Positions 62,502 to 64,000 of a stretch of 64,000 nt of DNA are shown in pieces. A model generated the notes under the pieces. The model searched no databases and was not told the DNA's origin. It worked only from the letters and a program-made list of their open reading frames with translations. This DNA comes from Gramella sp. MAR_2010_147 (GTDB lineage: Bacteria; Bacteroidota; Bacteroidia; Flavobacteriales; Flavobacteriaceae). Where the stretch lies: positions 2,891,001-2,955,000 of the forward strand of contig NZ_LT629741.1 in the NCBI RefSeq assembly GCF_900105135.1, in the 5' to 3' direction. Position numbers and translations under genes: made by a program. Position 1 is the first letter of the stretch, and every line of letters starts with the position of its first letter.

Positions 62502-63071
62502 TTAGAATTTCAGATTGATATCAAGCTCAAAATTGTCATAAATAGTCTTGTCTCCAAGATTATCAAAGAAACTTCCAGAACCGTATCTTACGTTATATTT
62601 TGATCTGTCGATCGTTAGATGGGTCATAGCTGAATCTCCACTCATTTCCAAATCAAAAGTGATTGGGTGAGTTTCGTCTTTTATGGTAAGATCACCTACA
62701 ATGCCGTACTTTCCATCGCCTTTAGAAGCTGCACTGGTAATAACAAGTTTTGCAGTTGGATGATTATCAACCCCGAAGAAATCTTCAGATTTTAAATGGC
62801 CCTCTAACTTTCCTTTATTTTCACCAGATAGATCTGTAACGGTGATTGAAGTCATATCCATTACAAATTCACCTCCAACGATCTTTTCGTCTTCCATCAT
62901 AAGGTGTCCGCTTTCAAGTTCGATTGTTCCATTATGAGACCCGGTAACTTTTTCTCCAGTCCAGGTTATGGTACTTGATTCTACTTTTACCTCTTTTTTC
63001 GTATTTGTAAAAGCAAATGTGGCTAATACGATTACTGCGGCAACACCGCCTTTTAAAATTCTATTTTTCAT
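62502..63071 (-). CDS. YceI-family periplasmic protein
   Basis: 189 residues from the ATG at 63071 (a TTG three codons earlier is less likely). Signal peptide GGVAAVIVLATFAFT. YceI lipocalin-like barrel: SSTITWTGEKVTGSHNGTIE, DLSGENKGKLEGHLKSEDFF, ITFDLEMSG and the C-terminal FELDINLKF. Such proteins bind polyprenoid chains or similar. It is nine bases downstream of the nitroreductase frame. Confidence 0.92.
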   Translation of the reverse strand: MKNRILKGGVAAVIVLATFAFTNTKKEVKVESSTITWTGEKVTGSHNGTIELESGHLMMEDEKIVGGEFVMDMTSITVTDLSGENKGKLEGHLKSEDFFGVDNHPTAKLVITSAASKGDGKYGIVGDLTIKDETHPITFDLEMSGDSAMTHLTIDRSKYNVRYGSGSFFDNLGDKTIYDNFELDINLKF

Positions 63072-63089
63072 AATTTTCAATTTTTGTTA

Positions 63090-63743
63090 TTAAATAATAT
63101 CTATTAAATCTGATTTTGATTTTCTTACTTTGGCCAGATGTTGGTATTGATCTTCATCACTTCTATATCCAATTGGTGCAATCACTGCTGTTGTTAGGTT
63201 TCTGTCTTTTAATCCGAGAATTTCATCGAATTTTTCAGCATCAAATCCTTCCATAGGGCACGTATCGATTTTTAGGTTTGCAGCAGCAGATAATAAATTT
63301 CCTAAGGCGATATATGCTTGTTTAGCGGCCCATGTATTTTGAGCATCTGCAGGCAGTTTTAGGGTGGTGTTTTTGATCATATCTTCCATACCTTGAAGAT
63401 CTTCCCTGCTCATATTCCTGGTTTCAGCAATGTTGTCTAGATAGGTATTTACATAAGCTTCATTTACATGTGTAAGATTTGCAAAAACCAATAAGTAGGA
63501 GGCATCTGTTATCTGAGTCTGATTCCATGCAACAGATTTTAATTTTTCTCTTGTCTCTTTATCTTTTACTACTATTACTTCGTAAGGTTGTAATCCGTAA
63601 GAAGAGGCAGATAATTGAATACTTTCTAATAAAGTATTTAGATCTTCCTCGTTAATCTCTTTTTCTGAATCGAATTTCTTGGTGGCATACCGCCAGTTTA
63701 GATCTTCGTTGTAAGTATTTTTTGTATTAACTTCTAAGCTCAT
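63090..63743 (-). CDS. NAD(P)H-dependent nitroreductase family protein
   Basis: 217 residues of the FMN nitroreductase fold, NfsB/DrgA-like: DLNWRYATKKFDSEKEINEE, QLSASSYGLQPYEVIVVKDK and AAKQAYIALGNLLSAAANL, CPMEGFDAEKFDEILGL. It reduces quinones or nitro compounds with NAD(P)H. Its ATG lies within the last codons of the MarR gene (17-base overlap). Confidence 0.93.
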   Translation of the reverse strand: MSLEVNTKNTYNEDLNWRYATKKFDSEKEINEEDLNTLLESIQLSASSYGLQPYEVIVVKDKETREKLKSVAWNQTQITDASYLLVFANLTHVNEAYVNTYLDNIAETRNMSREDLQGMEDMIKNTTLKLPADAQNTWAAKQAYIALGNLLSAAANLKIDTCPMEGFDAEKFDEILGLKDRNLTTAVIAPIGYRSDEDQYQHLAKVRKSKSDLIDII

Positions 63744-64000
63744 TTAATTTAGTGTTTAGTAATTCTATTTCTTTTTCATTTAAATTTTCTGAAAAGCTAT
63801 TTTCCACATTTTCAATAATAGGATCTAACTCCTTTAATAATTGAAGTCCTTTTGCCGTAATTCGTATTTCAATTTTTCTACGATTTGAAGGACAAACAAT
63901 TCTTTCGCTTAAACCTTTCTCAACCAATTTGTCTACCAGTCTTGTGGTATTACTCATTTTGCTGACCATTCTGTCCTGAATCGTAGAAAGATTTGCGGGT
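63727..64000 (-). CDS. MarR-family regulator, N-terminus outside window
   Basis: About 91 residues remain; the frame is open to the right edge (PANLSTIQDRMVSKMSNTTR then LVDKLVEKGLSERIVCPSNR). This is the recognition helix and wing of MarR; the first helices are missing. A Cys in the wing (IVCPSNRRK) could make it redox-sensing, but the usual sensor Cys is near the N-terminus. It probably controls the nitroreductase/YceI genes below. Confidence 0.9.
   Translation of the reverse strand, partial: PANLSTIQDRMVSKMSNTTRLVDKLVEKGLSERIVCPSNRRKIEIRITAKGLQLLKELDPIIENVENSFSENLNEKEIELLNTKLNELRS

Overview
The window is chromosomal DNA of a member of the Bacteroidetes, almost certainly family Flavobacteriaceae (a marine, Gramella/Christiangramia-like genus is my guess, not shown). 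The evidence is AT-rich sequence, short A-rich leaders with almost no Shine-Dalgarno motifs, promoters of the Bacteroidetes type (TTTG, about 19 bases, TAnnTTTG), and family-typical genes: DUF1573, DUF6702, fasciclin lipoprotein, a TonB-dependent receptor, ribosomal protein THX, a short ProRS, and a FtsH/RsfS/BirA block. Nearly everything is core or house-keeping. I see no integrase, transposase, phage, CRISPR array or recognisable defence system.

Layout. 1-1032 holds the N-terminal part of a Tyr/Gly- then Ser/Arg-rich lipoprotein. 1.1-3.2 kb: proS, two identical tRNA-Glu genes and rpsT. 3.3-4.9 kb: glsA and pepE. 5.0-9.8 kb: two paralogous carboxypeptidase-regulatory-like proteins, a DUF6702 protein and an M1 metallopeptidase. 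9.8-11.3 kb: tatA, a PAP2 phosphatase and an O-methyltransferase. 11.4-18.7 kb: kynU and kmo (kynurenine pathway) flank a minus-strand redox group (SDR, flavin reductase, old yellow enzyme) that contains a small DUF2256 gene and the C-terminal stump of an iron-sulfur photolyase. 18.7-23.2 kb: msrA, a lipoprotein, a coiled-coil protein with a worn-out zinc ribbon, NIF3 and lpxK. 23.3-29.4 kb: a TPR hybrid histidine kinase, GAPDH, lipA, an ECF sigma factor, a glycosyltransferase and a Cys-rich membrane peptide. 29.5-34.3 kb: fasciclin protein, murB, an aminotransferase, an aspartyl protease with PDZ, and DUF1573. 34.4-44.7 kb: valS, acyl-CoA-binding protein, psd, cdsA, a LUD protein, ftsH, rsfS, birA, a SRPBCC protein, pyrE and a NUDIX hydrolase. 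44.7-50.2 kb: a frameshifted M14 carboxypeptidase, a PQQ-type sugar dehydrogenase and a TonB-dependent receptor. 50.4-55.6 kb: coaD, ddl, a PASTA protein, rluD, yaaA, a UDG-like protein, THX and a 47-residue protein. 55.6-62.5 kb: the complete trp operon trpEGDCFBA on the minus strand, with promoter and a leader-peptide attenuator. 62.5-64.0 kb: YceI, a nitroreductase and a MarR regulator cut by the right edge.

The best-supported regulatory discovery is the trp leader: a consensus promoter, a 15-codon open frame with three consecutive Trp codons, a possible antiterminator pairing and a strong terminator in front of trpE. Other points worth attention are the photolyase remnant fused onto the end of DUF2256, a one-base frameshift in the M14 peptidase gene, loss of all zinc-ribbon cysteines in the 20.2 kb protein, and a family of palindromic intergenic repeats of about 57 bp, two of which sit inside the trp operon. 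Three genes too short to show in a 60-residue cutoff (DUF2256, THX, a 47-residue protein) and the trp leader peptide were found by direct reading.
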